DNA from: Fusarium oxysporum f. sp. lycopersici 4287
Lineage: Eukaryota > Ascomycota > Sordariomycetes > Hypocreales > Nectriaceae
Assembly: GCF_000149955.1 (NCBI RefSeq)
Contig: NC_030986.1
Span: forward strand, 4,801,870-4,865,869
Length of the DNA stretch: 64,000 nt
Direction of reading: 5' to 3'
In this document: positions 1-12,100 of the stretch, one piece after another
Layout: every line of letters starts with the position of its first letter
How positions within the stretch are numbered: position 1 is the stretch's first letter
Made by a program: the position numbers and the translations under genes
The notes under the pieces: generated by a model
The model's input: only the letters and a program-made list of their open reading frames with translations
What the model was told of the DNA's origin: nothing
Database searches by the model: none

Positions 1-243
1 CCACGCCATGCTTCTCCCCACAGGCGGGAAAGGGGTATCAAAATCGGATAATGCTCTGGTATCCAAAAGAAAGAGAAAGAGGGAATAATTGGTAAGAATA
101 GTAAAGAAAATGCTAAGGACAAGTGAGGTGTGGAATAATGAAATAGTGGTATCTTTTTTTGGCAGCACTCAGTCCCATGTAGAAAACTCCTGCGATACAC
201 AATCCTCCCCACGACTCCAAGTTTCAGAGGGGCTTGTCTCAGC
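1..243. other. Intergenic / 3' flank at the left edge
   Basis: Downstream flank of the minus-strand gene that ends at 244. I see no gene in it. Purine-rich and T-rich stretches are compatible with a 3' untranslated region. Confidence 0.5.
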
Positions 244-3200
244 TCATAGCCAAAGGAGCCATCTGACACCTTGCCAAATGCCCTGCCCAAGGCCCAGAAA
301 GAGTCTGAAAATGGTAACGACAAACCAAACATACCACATAAAGCCAACAAGCACCCACTCAACAACGGACCACATTCCGCGACGGAGCCATCTGAATCTC
401 CTGCGTCTGTTGCGCATCATCTTGTCGGTCAGATCGGTGACATGCTTGACCTTGAGGAGCTGACCCAAGGCCAAGTCTTTGCCAGTCTCATCAGCTTGGT
501 CTGATGCCTCGCGTGTCATGCCTGATAGTTCATCTGCGATTCGAGAGCGAACACACCAGATGCGCTCCTCTAGTTTCGGACGCGTTTGGGCAGTGAATTT
601 ATCGGCTGACGTCTGCCACTGCTCAATTGATGTTTGGATCGCCACGTCTAGGGTCTGGCGAGCTATGCGGAAGTGGTCGGAGCAAGGGACCGCATCGTCG
701 AAAGGCAGTGACTTTTTGGGTGTCAATTTTGCGATGTCAACCCATGGTATTCCCACTGGGCTTGATTGTGGTGAAGAAATGAATTCCTGAAGGTCATTGC
801 TGGGAAGTGGTTTCTTCAGCTCCTGAGCCCGGCGAGAAATCTCCATGGCTTTGATGCCAGAGGTAAGAATAAGCGTACGAAGTCGGGCAATTTCACGCTT
901 CGAAAGTTGTCCTTCCTGGGGAATGGCCTGATTTGCAATGGACCACTTCCGTGCTCTGAAATTATCGGGCTCGTTGAACCGAACCATTGGAGCAGCCTCG
1001 TCAGCCTCCCTTTCCATAATTCGAGGACCATCCTTGACACTCTCCTGGCACGACTCTACTTCCGACATAGCAGGCTCGACGATGGTCACCTTTTCAACTT
1101 GTTGAGGCTTGCTAGGGCTTGAGATTCCAGAAGTATCAGGCGCGGGCGGTTTGCTGGCATCAACACGAGATTGAGAAGGTTGTAGCTTCTTTACGTCAGT
1201 TGCTGATTGGCCATGCGTTTCTGCCATGGGCTGAAACTGTGGCATCGAATCCAAGAAGTGTTTAGCCCCATGTTGAGGCTCGGGCTTGTTACGCCTCGAG
1301 TTTGTTCGCGACAAATTGAGAGAAATTCTTGATCTTCCCTTGGGCTGATCATTATCAGATTCATCAGAAGAGAGAACATCAGTGGTTCCCTCCATGGTGA
1401 TGTCCTTTTTCCACAACATATCGCCCAATCTCGAAACACCACCTCGGATTACCGTGTCAATACGAGGGCCCTTAAACATGCCTCGAAGTCCAGCCTGGTC
1501 GTCGCCCCTTGGCCTAATACTACCCACGCTACGCTGGTGTTTGTGGCTCTCGAAGGTTGGCCGTGAATTAGATGGGTTTCGTTCAAGCGGCTTGGTTTCC
1601 GTCGGGGATAAAGGATCTGGAATGGAAGGTCTTCTGCTGGATGCCTCCGTCTCCAATGCCTGTTCTTCAGGCTCGTCACGCGTCTTGTCCTTAAAAATTT
1701 GCTTTACTTTTGTAAATGGATTTCTGGAGGGAGATGATGATCGACTAGACGGTGCCGACAGCTGTAGACCAGTCGGTGGTGCCGATAGACTGTATTGAGG
1801 AGCAAGTTCAGGTGACATAGGCTGCGGAGAGTCGGTGTGTTCTTTGCTGTTTCTGCCGCGTTGGGACCCTCCTCCCGTATTCCTTCCCAGTTTTGGCAGT
1901 GATGGGATTTCCAAGGAAGCTCTGTTGTGAATGGGGCGGTTTTCTGAATCTTTAGAATCCATCATATTCCACTCTCTGCTAGTGGCCAGCTGATATTGTG
2001 GTTTGGGTTCAGATGAAGTCGAGTCCTCGGGCTGCATATGTTCAGCCTCGGTCTCCTGGACGTGAGAGAGTCTTTGCTGTCTCATGTCTCGGGCCAACAT
2101 TTCCAGCATTTGCTTCTCCAGCAGTTCAGTCTCGCGACTTGATATTGTTCCACGTCGGGCCTTTCCATCGTTTGGCATATCATCTTCACTGGCGGAGTCA
2201 TCTGAGGATGATCCTCGTCTCCTGAAACGACGGTGGTGCACTGAGCCAGTCTGTCGGTGGAAAGATCCCATCTCGTGGAGTTTCTGCCGTGCTCGGTCTC
2301 TGTGGCTTGGTTCGAGAAGTTCAATCTCGGGCTTCGAAAGGTTGGATTCGTTCGAGTTTGCTTTTCCATTCATTTCTTCCATGGTTTCAGTACTGAAAGG
2401 CGGTATACCTATTCCAAGCTCATCGGTCTGTCCTGAAATTGGCCGGCTCAAGGTTTCTCCTGTTTGTGGGTATATTTTGTTGAGATTTCTGTCTTCAATG
2501 AGTTGCTTGTGATGGTCCTGTTCGAGCCAGTAGGCATCTGCAATTAAGTCGCAGGCTTCGAAGAACCAGTCAACTCTCGGACGTCGAACTCTCAGTGCCG
2601 CCTTGGCAGCCGAATCCGTGGCTATCTGAGAATCGATTTCTTCAGCACCTGGAAATGGTGGCAGAATCGAACCGTCACTGGAAAGAAGCTCCCTCGATGC
2701 TCGCTCCGAAGCCTCGTTGACCCAATCTTTAACAGATTCGACGTCAGCAAACCCCTGCTTCTCACCATCGATGACCATTCGTTCGCGAGCTCTGACTTTT
2801 CGATTTCGGATATACTGCAATGGGTTGTACTCTCGACCAAGTGGAATCATGAACTCTCTGCTCTCAAAGGCATGCATTTTGCCCTCTGTAGGTGATCCAG
2901 GAGGGCTTGAAGCTGAAGGTCTATCATAGCCAGTCTTAAGTGGAGGAAGAACTTGTAGCAATCGTCTATATTGGGCCATTAACTCTAGGTGTTCTCTGGC
3001 TTTCTGCGCTCTCGCCAAAGTTGACGTCGAAAAATGGTAACGGTATGATGCGTCGGTAGTTTCGAAAGGTGAAGGGCGTAGTGGACTACTGGATCTAACA
3101 CCCGGTAGTCGTGGTGTAAGGCTTTGATTCGGAATCGGCGATGCCCCTCTGACAGCCTTTCTTTGTTGCTGAAGATGTGCTCTGAGATTGCTCCCGGCCT

Positions 3201-3894
3201 GAGAGTCTTGTACGGGTGTCAGACGTGGAGGGTTACCGCGGCTAATGTTGCGCCGAGACGCAATTCGCCGTGACTCGCTTAGGTTCAATGCCATGTTGAC
3301 TATTTGGGTTGAGTCGACGTCCAGCGCAGCACCTGGTTGCGATGCGTGCGCCCTACGGCCTCGCCTTTGCGCTTCATTCCTCTTTGTTATATGCAACTCT
3401 TCCTGAGATGTATCTGGCGACACGATGCGAGCACGAGGACCGCTGCCGGAGCTAATTCCAAGACCTAGGTCCCGTGTGCCATTGGATAAATATGGTTCTT
3501 GAACATCCTTCCCCTTATGTCGAGATTTACTTCGATGTGCCCGGCGTTGGTTTCCGGAGTCATCATCTGTGGCCACGGGCTCCTGAAGCAAGAATGCACT
3601 GCTCGGTTGGGTCTTATATGGTCGCTTCGAACGGGCTCGTTTCGGTCGACCGGCTTGAAGGCCGCTGGGAACTGCAACAGCACCACGAGACTTGTGATGG
3701 TAGCGTGGAAGAGTTTCGTCATCGGAGAAAGCAAGAGGTCGTTCAGGGGATAGAGGAGCGTGGAGGAGAGCGTTCATGCTGGGTTCTCCTCTCTCGGCGG
3801 TGTCGTAACTAAACCTCGTGGGATGCTCTGGCGTAACTGGGCCATCCCGTCTGCCATATGCACTCAGCGACGAGGCAGCACGAGGGTCAGCCAT
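244..3894 (-). CDS. Large serine/arginine-rich fungal protein with a C-terminal membrane segment (unrecognised)
   Basis: A single uninterrupted 1216-residue frame. Residues 1 to about 300 are low-complexity, rich in Ser, Arg and Pro, and look disordered. An ordered block follows at roughly 290-470, where the line starting MIPLGREYNPLQYIRNRKVR has the feel of a conserved domain. A long charged Ser-rich region comes next. A second ordered, helical block covers the last ~250 residues (around SKREIARLRTLILTSGIKAM). The extreme C-terminus has an Arg cluster (RNRRRRFRWLRR) followed by a hydrophobic Trp-rich stretch containing WSVVEWVLVGFMWYVWFVV, then a short amphipathic end. This fits a tail-type membrane anchor with basic residues on the cytosolic side (inference). 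I do not recognise the family and assign no enzymatic function. The start at 3894 is the first ATG of the frame, and no intron is needed. Confidence 0.85.
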   Translation of the reverse strand: MADPRAASSLSAYGRRDGPVTPEHPTRFSYDTAERGEPSMNALLHAPLSPERPLAFSDDETLPRYHHKSRGAVAVPSGLQAGRPKRARSKRPYKTQPSSAFLLQEPVATDDDSGNQRRAHRSKSRHKGKDVQEPYLSNGTRDLGLGISSGSGPRARIVSPDTSQEELHITKRNEAQRRGRRAHASQPGAALDVDSTQIVNMALNLSESRRIASRRNISRGNPPRLTPVQDSQAGSNLRAHLQQQRKAVRGASPIPNQSLTPRLPGVRSSSPLRPSPFETTDASYRYHFSTSTLARAQKAREHLELMAQYRRLLQVLPPLKTGYDRPSASSPPGSPTEGKMHAFESREFMIPLGREYNPLQYIRNRKVRARERMVIDGEKQGFADVESVKDWVNEASERASRELLSSDGSILPPFPGAEEIDSQIATDSAAKAALRVRRPRVDWFFEACDLIADAYWLEQDHHKQLIEDRNLNKIYPQTGETLSRPISGQTDELGIGIPPFSTETMEEMNGKANSNESNLSKPEIELLEPSHRDRARQKLHEMGSFHRQTGSVHHRRFRRRGSSSDDSASEDDMPNDGKARRGTISSRETELLEKQMLEMLARDMRQQRLSHVQETEAEHMQPEDSTSSEPKPQYQLATSREWNMMDSKDSENRPIHNRASLEIPSLPKLGRNTGGGSQRGRNSKEHTDSPQPMSPELAPQYSLSAPPTGLQLSAPSSRSSSPSRNPFTKVKQIFKDKTRDEPEEQALETEASSRRPSIPDPLSPTETKPLERNPSNSRPTFESHKHQRSVGSIRPRGDDQAGLRGMFKGPRIDTVIRGGVSRLGDMLWKKDITMEGTTDVLSSDESDNDQPKGRSRISLNLSRTNSRRNKPEPQHGAKHFLDSMPQFQPMAETHGQSATDVKKLQPSQSRVDASKPPAPDTSGISSPSKPQQVEKVTIVEPAMSEVESCQESVKDGPRIMEREADEAAPMVRFNEPDNFRARKWSIANQAIPQEGQLSKREIARLRTLILTSGIKAMEISRRAQELKKPLPSNDLQEFISSPQSSPVGIPWVDIAKLTPKKSLPFDDAVPCSDHFRIARQTLDVAIQTSIEQWQTSADKFTAQTRPKLEERIWCVRSRIADELSGMTREASDQADETGKDLALGQLLKVKHVTDLTDKMMRNRRRRFRWLRRGMWSVVEWVLVGFMWYVWFVVTIFRLFLGLGQGIWQGVRWLLWL

Positions 3895-4938
3895 TGCGCG
3901 CTGGTATTTACATACAACGGCAGCAGCAGGGGCAGACTCTCAGGCTCGCGCTCGAAAGAGAAGCGGAGAGTTGTCGTCAGTGTTGATGAATAAAGTAATA
4001 TTGCAGCATCGTTTTTCTTCTTTTCAAGGGTCCTTGTCGATCTAATGCGCTAGATCCTGGTCAATATTGTTGTCCTTGGTGACGATGTCCTCTGGGGAGC
4101 TAATCTTGTACCGATAATGACGGCAACAAAAGTGTCGAGTTCGGAGTGGATGCCCGACAGGGGGAATCCGCCTCAAGAGCTCATCGCTCTCTTTGAAGTG
4201 CACGGGAATACGTCGCAGTGATGATGCGTTGGACCAAAGGTTTTCTTGTAAGTTGGTTAGGATGTTGCATTTGCGGAGCGTTCATGTTGAAAGGATTGGA
4301 CCTTAGACGTAGGGGTCCTTGGGTCTATAGAATGTCACGGGAGTGGATGTGACCCGTCGGGGTGCTACAAGACACTGAAGCCACAGGCGGCAGGGCCTCT
4401 CTGATGCGCCAGTTTTACGCCTTTCCCACCTATCCTAGGCACAAGCGTGGCGGGGAGTGACGCACGCGTGTCTTGATGTGGCACCTCATCTTGTGTTGGA
4501 GTACAAGGTTTGAGGGGAATCTTACACCTTATCCCAAGTACCGGGTGTCTCAGGCCCGAACTGCCGATACTCATCACATGAAAATAATTAACTCATTCGA
4601 AGCCAAGGTCTAAGTCAGGTTGCGGGAGCTGCTGAACACCTCCTGATGGCGGGGGTTTCAGGGACAGTCCAAGTTCATAAATAGAGTCATGCGCTTGAGA
4701 TCTGACTCAACTATGGAATGGACCAGATCCTTAGATAGAGCTCAAGGCCGTAATCCTTCAGCGCTTTCTTATACATTTCTTATAGTGGCTGATTTGTCTA
4801 ATTGATACAGATACTGTTCAAAACTGGAATCAGTAGTAAGATCAGTAACATCCTGATAGTTTACACAAATACTGTACACTTGTCGTGACAAAGAGGGGTA
4901 CACATCATCAAACGTGCCATCCTCCTCTTACACCTTCT
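3895..4938. other. Intergenic region between two minus-strand genes
   Basis: Holds the promoter side of the large Ser-rich gene (near 3895) and the 3' flank of the mitochondrial isoleucyl-tRNA synthetase (near 4938). No convincing gene, tRNA or repeat was seen. Confidence 0.5.
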
Positions 4939-7884
4939 CTATGCACCGACAACCTCTTCACATCTGCCACATAGCGCGTCTTCCTTTGGCGCCATGTATC
5001 GCCAGCATCTGGAGCATTTTTCCTGCTTCGGGGGAAGCACATGCACATTGACCTTGGCGTCTTGGATCTCGAATTCCTTTTGGAAAGCCCAAGCGGGATT
5101 TTCAGGGAGGGGTTCGTTGACTTGCACCGAAGACACAACAAATATGTCGTGGAGCTCATCCATGTAACGTCCAAGAACTGCCGCCGCTTTTCCATCCTCG
5201 ACTTCCAGGTAGACTGCGCTCTGGAGAGAGCTGCCAAGCGCTTTGGCAGTTCGTGCATCCTCCAGTGTTGCCTTGACAGCGCCATGAACTTCTGTGATGA
5301 TGGACTGATCCTTACGCACCACATCTTGAGGGAGCGTCAAACGCATAGGATCAACGAGAGGGTCATCATATAGCTGGCGAGCTGGGCTTATCAAGGAACT
5401 GATCGATGTTAGCAAATCGTAAACATGAGCGAGCACAGGACGATAACTCACGTGTCTTCAGTCATCCATTCTGGCCGGAACGACCAAGCCTCCTCAACAA
5501 GCATAGGAGTTATCGGTGCCAGCATGCGCAAGAATCCGATGAGGATAGGCTCCAAAACACCGCCGCCATCACCACAGTAGAGTCGGTCCTTCAGGGCCTC
5601 CAAGTAGAATGCGGACAAATCGGTTGCGACCCAGCGGTTAATTGTACTGACCGCTCTGTAAAACTCAAAGTCGTTGTATGACTGCATGACCTCTGACATG
5701 GTATCGGAAAGTTGAACAAGTGCCATTTGGTCTAACTTGGTCAATGGACTCTGACGGGCCTCTGGATAAATTGACCCGAGAAGCATCTTGATGATGGTTC
5801 GATATTTGATCAGCGAAGCATTAACAGGTCTAAGAATATTTGGTCCTATAAGAACATCTGATGTGAAATCGGCGCTCGCTGCCCATAGTCGAATGGCATC
5901 TGGGCCGAGGGGGTCAAGTTTTAGCCTGTTACCTCTGGAGTAAGCCTGTGAAAGAAGCCCTTTGATGACTTCGTTGGGGACAATCATGTTGCCCTCTGAT
6001 TTTGACATCTTCTTGCCTTTCCCATCGAGCGTGAATCCGTGAGTGATCAAAGTCTTAAAAGGAGCAGAAGCTTTGCCAATCGTCTCCTTTGATGTTTGTG
6101 TAGCAACATAAGTCAATAAACTGGATTGGAACCATCCGCGGTGTTGATCGGAACCTTCAAGGTAGACATCAGCAGGGCCCTCAGTTTCTGTCCATGAGCT
6201 GCCGCTGTCAAACCAAACATCCATAGTATCAGTGCCTCGGCGGTATTTGCCCTCCATGTTGGGTGGAATCCAAGCAGGTTCATCTGGGTCATCAGAGAAC
6301 CAGGCAGACGAAGAACGCTCTTCCATAACTGAGATGATATGGTCGATTGTTTCTGTTGTCATGACCGCATTTCCGTTCTCGTCATAAAGTGCAGGAATGG
6401 GAACTCCCCATGATCGCTGGCGAGAGATACACCATTCACTGCGACGTGTGATGAAAGCTTCTAGACGATTACGACCACCCCTTGGAACGAACCGAACATC
6501 CTTCAGTGCTTCAAGGGCATCATCTTTGATACTGCCAACATCAGCAAACCATTGGGCTGTAGCACGAGTCACCACAGGTCGCTTGGTTCGCCAATCGTAA
6601 GGAAAACTGTGACGTTGTTTATGGCTTCCAAGTACATCGTCGCCCACTAATTCCAAAACAGCGTGACTTCCACCATCCATGACGGAACTCGCTTTTGTGA
6701 GCTTCTCTGGGTCGTCAGGGTAAGCTTCTTCAGTGAAGAAACCGCCATCGTCGATAGGAGCAAATGCTTCAATGCCGATTTTAGAGCACACTTCATAGTC
6801 GTCCCGGCCGTGTCCGGGGGCAATGTGGACCAGACCAGTACCAGAGCTGGAGGTCACGAAATCTGCAGTAATGATAGGCTGCGGCGGAGCAGATTGCCCC
6901 CGGAGTTTGTTCTTGTACTCTAGACCTTTCAAGCTAGAACCCGGAATGGAATGTGCTACAACTTGAAAGTCGCCAAGGAAGCGCTTCATATTCCCAACAC
7001 AGCTCGAAGCAACAAGATAGCCGTCATCGCCAACCTGGAGGATCGAGTACTTGATTTGGTCGTGGATGGCAATAGCCCGGTTGGCAGGGAGAGTCCAGGG
7101 AGTGGTTGTCCAAATAGTTGCATACAGGTTTCCCTTGAAATCGGCCAGTTCAGGTATCGAGGACCAGTCTGAAATAATAGGGAACCTTATGTATGCGGCG
7201 GTAGAGACATGATCCTCTACGAATTGCAACTCTGCCTCAGCAAGCGCAGTCCGCGAAGAAGGTGACCAGTAAACGGGTTTGTGCTTGCGGTAAATCAATC
7301 CTCGACGGACCATGTTTTGAAAGACGCGCAATTGCCTTATCTCATATTCTCGGTCCATCGTTGTCCACTTCTTCTCCCAGTCTGACATAACGGCGAGAGC
7401 CCGGAATCCCTTCATCTGGTCCACAACCGTCTTGGAGGCTAGCTTTCGTGCTGTGTCCCGGACTTCCACAGGAGTCAACCCCTTCGTTGAATGCGATCCC
7501 AGTGCCTTCATCTCGATTGGAAGACCATGACAATCCCAGCCGGGTCGATATGTCACTCGTCGGCCTTGCTGCACCTTAACACGCACAATCATATCTTTGA
7601 GGATTTTGTTCATGGCATGGCCGACATGAAGCTCACCATTGGCGTATGGGGGACCATCATGAAGAGTAAATGGCTTCTCCCCAGATCGATTCTGTGCTTG
7701 CCATGCGTATAAATCATCGGTACATTGCTTGAGATAATTTGGTTCGAGCTTGGGGGTCGGTCGAGCACTGCGAGATCGGCTATATTAGGTCCCCACGTTC
7801 CAGTTTTGGAGGCTCTGCAAAGGGGAAGACATACGGAAATCTCGACCGAGGCAACCTCAAGGACGACTTCCAGGATTTAAGCAT
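4939..7884 (-). CDS. ISM1: Isoleucyl-tRNA synthetase, mitochondrial (3 exons)
   Basis: Class I aminoacyl-tRNA synthetase that charges tRNA-Ile in the mitochondrial matrix. Exons are 7835-7884, 5452-7779 and 4939-5398, with introns of 55 and 53 nt (donors GTATGT and GTGAGT), giving 945 residues. The first exon starts at 7884 and, spliced to exon 2, begins MLKSWKSSLRLPRSRFP followed by further Arg and no acidic residue for about 28 positions, a typical matrix presequence. Exon 2 carries the HIGH-type signature HVGH inside HDGPPYANGELHVGHAMNK, the RPGWDCHGLPIE motif, and the KMSKS loop (GKGKKMSKSEGN). Exon 3 ends in the bacterial-type zinc knuckle, CSRCWRY followed by CGRCEEVV. The frame is continuous across both junctions. 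Length and motif order match the bacterial/mitochondrial IleRS family. It shares a 330-bp divergent upstream region with the next gene. Confidence 0.95.
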
Positions 7885-8214
7885 GGTTGATCAAGAACCA
7901 TGTCGCACTTAATTAGGAAGGTTTTTGGTGTTGAGGTTAACACGGCTGAGCAATGGAGATTTTTGGCGCTACTGGGCTGTTTAAGCAACCGTTCAATTCA
8001 AGCTTCCGCTATCCAATCGCTTACACAAGCTGCAAGGCTGACGCCAGGGCCCAATTCCAGACCTGAGAGAACTTCCATGACTTTTAGCGTGTCGCGACGC
8101 GATTTATAGTGGACAGGTACTCATTACATCACTGAAGCGACGCCATGTCCAGCGTCGTTCACGCTACTTCCATTTACTACACTTCACAATCTCACATATA
8201 GCGTCAAATACACG
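7885..8214. promoter_or_regulatory. Divergent intergenic promoter region
   Basis: Short region separating the start codons of the minus-strand IleRS gene and the plus-strand gene at 8215, so it must contain both promoters. No TATA box stands out. The last ~60 bases before 8215 are C/T- and CAA-rich, as in fungal leaders. Confidence 0.55.
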
Positions 8215-9100
8215 ATGGCTCCGGTCCGACGATATCTGAGGATATCCAAGTACTCAGTTCTTGAATGCCGGATTTATTTGGATAACCCTGCATTGGCCCA
8301 ATCATGGCTTCTGAATCCTCGAAATCCAGTATTACCCAAGGTCATCGAAAGCATCCGTCCTTTGGTGCTTCCGAAGCTTCGTGAAGAGAAGGAAAGGATT
8401 AGAAAGAAGAGCAAGAAGAAGAGCATCAAAGACGTCATAGTATCAGGTACGTGTGTTGAGATCTATTTTTGTCTCTGTCAGCAGCTGATCTCACTTAGAC
8501 GAGTTTGAGGTCTCCATCTTCTTGACAGAGACGAGCACGAGACATTCTCTCCTTTACAAAACCAAACATTTCAGGGACAGGCTACCACCGAAACTCGAGT
8601 CCAACTCCTCTAAACTCATCGGTGAGACAGATAGTGTTCCCGTGGACGTTGAAGATGAATATCGTGCACCTGTCTTGCAAGAAGACGATGATGAGGTGAG
8701 ACTCGCCGATATTCCTGTTGCCGAAACAACAACACGACGGAGTAAGCGCCAAAGAGGAATACAGGATCCGGAGCAAGATGGCAATGATGAGGCATTTGAA
8801 GATGATGAAACAGCCTCGGCCATCGAAATCGATTCTGATACGGAGGCACCCCCACACAAGAGGCACAGGGCGCGGACGAACGACGGCCTTGACGGAAACG
8901 AAGACAAGAAGAAACTAGCTATGGACGTCTCATATGAGGGATTTGCAATATACGGTCAGGTGCTGTGCCTCGTGGTCAAGAAAAGAGCAAACGCTGCAGC
9001 TAGCAGTGGTGGGGGTGGAAAAACCCGGCCAGAAGGCCAGGCGACGATGGAGAATTGGATCTCTTCTACACAAGTGCCTGCTGGGGAGGACATTCCATAA
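8215..9100 (+). CDS. Conserved small acidic nuclear-type protein (unrecognised family, 2 exons)
   Basis: Exons 8215-8446 and 8499-9100, with a 52-nt intron (donor GTACGT, acceptor CACTTAG), give 277 residues. Residues 1-60 form an ordered block (starting MAPVRRYLRISKYSVLECR, then LDNPALAQSWLLNPRNPVLP) ending in a Lys/Arg-rich helix at about 58-74. The second exon continues the ordered part (DEFEVSIFLTETSTRHSLL), then becomes acidic and low-complexity with basic clusters that could be nuclear localisation signals (RRSKRQR, HKRHRAR). A hydrophobic-acidic run IEIDSD resembles a SUMO-interacting motif. Near the C-terminus, residues 258-265 read Q-x-x-M-x-x-W-I, close to a PCNA-interacting pattern. 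I do not know the family name. A genome-maintenance role is only a suggestion from these short motifs. Confidence 0.8.
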
Positions 9101-12100
9101 CCGAGGTAGTCAAAGAGCCTCCTACGCTTATGCTAATCTTGCCCAAGTCTTTTTATTGCTTGGGATCGAGGTCTTGAATCTTCTTGCTTCTCTGGCTGGC
9201 CTGAATGGCATGACAATTTGATGATAGGCCGACGAGGGTTGACCCGAATACCGGGGTTTGACAGACGGGAACTGCGGATACGGCCGTCGGGTTCCTGTAG
9301 GTGTTCGGGCTGGCTGCGGGCGGCGGGAGGAGACAGGCTACCGGTGGCTCTACTGCGCACTCAATGCCTGATGTCAGTCAAGTCATCAGTCTAGTCTGGC
9401 GAAGTACGATTTACAACAAGGTATGGATGATCAATCACATAGGCAGTGCCTTGGATATTCAATTAGGCAAGAATAGCATCATTGTTACAGCCCACCTCGG
9501 GCCGCTCAGACATCACCGTCAACCACGGGCCTCGATGTTTCTTGGCGTCGGTCTCGCATGGGTCCTGTCTCCAGCTTGGCACAGCGACGATGATCTGGAG
9601 TTGACAAACAGACGAACACCAGGCCCCTACCACGAGCCCCGTTCTGAAGCTGGGTTGGTGTTCTGCATGGTTGCAGCCGTAAACCTGGAGCAGCGCACTG
9701 TGGATGAGGAATATCGGGTCTTGGCGAGTTGCATGTCTCAGAGTGATATGACAAGAGGAAATCTATAAGCCCGACGTCCGGAGGAGATACTCCCATGGAG
9801 GAGTTCGTGTATATCCCGCACTTGATCCTCTTATTTGTGTATCATCAGACTGATCCTGGTACCGTTGGGTGGCATAATGGGTCTCAAGAGCAAAAATGAG
9901 GCCTTTTTGATATGGAATCCCAGTTTCGAAAATATTCGGTAGATCCTCGATGATAGGTGTACGTACGAGTGTCACATTTTTTGAGGTTATGATGGGTGTG
10001 AAAGCGAAATTCCATCTCTAAGTCCCTTGTCCAGCAGGTCTGGAAAAGCCGGATGATTGCGGACCATTACACTGCCGGCATACGGCGTTGTAACCCAACC
10101 GGTTGGTCACAAATGAGTATCCAAGCTATTATGAATATATTTGATAGTGTCAAGACATGACCCTTGAGCGGAGTGTCAATCGGCTGTCATGGTTTATTGT
10201 GAATGTCTCAGATGTTCCGGTGAGGCTTGCTTTGAAATTGAATTGTATTTGACGCCCTTTATCCATGTCAGCCTTTCACCCTTCACTATATGCGTCTGGC
10301 TGACGTTGGTCATGTCGAGACTCGGGAGCTTCGATATCAGCACGGCACTTTGCAAGATGATCGATATCTCCACTTAGAGATGCCCAATATAGGGACGGAA
10401 ACTTTCGTTCTGGTTTGGACTACGTTAGTCTACCCAGCATGTCGTAATCGGCACTTACCATGTGAGAGGCAGTGTAAATCATGAAATGTTCAGTAAAGGA
10501 TTGAGGTGTATGGAATATGATTTTTGATAAATTTATCCAGGCTGAGCTGATAAAACAGCCGTTAAGGAGAGTCGTTTGTGTAATTGATGAATGTCGCGGA
10601 TACGGATACGTTGCCTTGGGATGGTTGTATTGCCTTACGCGTCTCAATGGCTTGGATTATATCGTAAATATGACAGCCTGATACAGACGAGCTCTCGAGA
10701 CTCGGGGCCGAACGCTTCGCCGATGACAAGACACGGCAGCATCGGAATTTGGGTCACAAGATGCTCAACCATCGTCATTATTCATCAATGTGATGTTCTT
10801 GACCCCCTGGTACCTTGTGCCTGTGCCTTGTGCCTGTCTGTGCCTGTGCCTGTCTGTGCCTTGTGCCTGTGATGGAGGGGGGGGCTGCTGACGTCGAAGG
10901 CCCAGAAGGTGTTCCGCGGATCCGAGTAGAGGCAATGCGACTCGAATCGGGTGTCCTCGATTGACTGATGGTCGACATGGTTTTGGGCTGCGGGTTCAGG
11001 ATGCTTTCCCGGTACAACTCGTCGGAGGGTCAAGAGACAATGAGGGCGGATGGATGACATGCCTCGCAGCAACTAAACACTAGCGGCGAGTAACCCCGCA
11101 ACCACAGACACAGAAAAAGCAAGGGTCATGGAGAATACTCAAAGTCAATTCGATGAAACACATAAACTCGGTGAGTAGGCAGCCAGCTGTTTGGTCTCAT
11201 GACGGGGGATACTTTGGTACAAGTGGTGTTGGTACCTCTGGGCTTGGAGAGACCATGAGACCATTCTCATTATGATGACATGGATATTGCAGTTTGTTTG
11301 TTAATTCCTTGCATTTGGTATCCATGCATGTCTGTATGTATATGCAGATGCATGCATGCATGTTTGTTCAGTTCTTGGCTTGTAGACACGCCTCCACCAT
11401 TTGCAACTTCACTGCCTGCCTCCGGTACAGCGGCACGATATGTACGCAATTCTTCATGGCATAAACATCAGCAGTGAGTGAGATTGTGATTATCAACTTA
11501 CCAGCGTACGTGGGCCCTTTCGAGCCCCTCTTCTTCCGGCCTATTACCTCTCAGCCGGAACTGATACACACGCTGTCGTGGCATCGCTGAAAGTTGCTTA
11601 CAGACATGCTCGTGCATGCTGATACCGCTACCTACTGTGCCCTCGTTATCATTGTATCGCTTCCATTTCCCCATATGGAGATCTGCTGCTCAGGCCATGC
11701 ATTCGAAACATCATCTTTCGATTCCTGGGATTTGCACGTCTCAGCCTTGAACAAGACAATCCCCTGGCTGTGGCAGGCATCACACCTACTCTGACTGCTG
11801 TGCCACTGTTAGTTTCTAGTTCCCAAAGCATGGTATGGTAGACACACCATAATAGTTTCACCATCCTCATGTCCTACCTTGTATGCTTCTGCCTTGTAAT
11901 ACTGTGCCCTGGCTGTTCTGCTCTGCGTTATCCCGATTACTATGACTGTTACTGATGCTGAACTTCCCCTCATCCGCCCCCACGATAACTCCATCCTTAT
12001 ACCCATGACAGCTAGTCACGCTCAGAGATGACTCTGGCTGCCGACCATTCGCTACCAGGATCTAATTGAGTTATGAGCCAATGATGATCCCAACTCTGAT

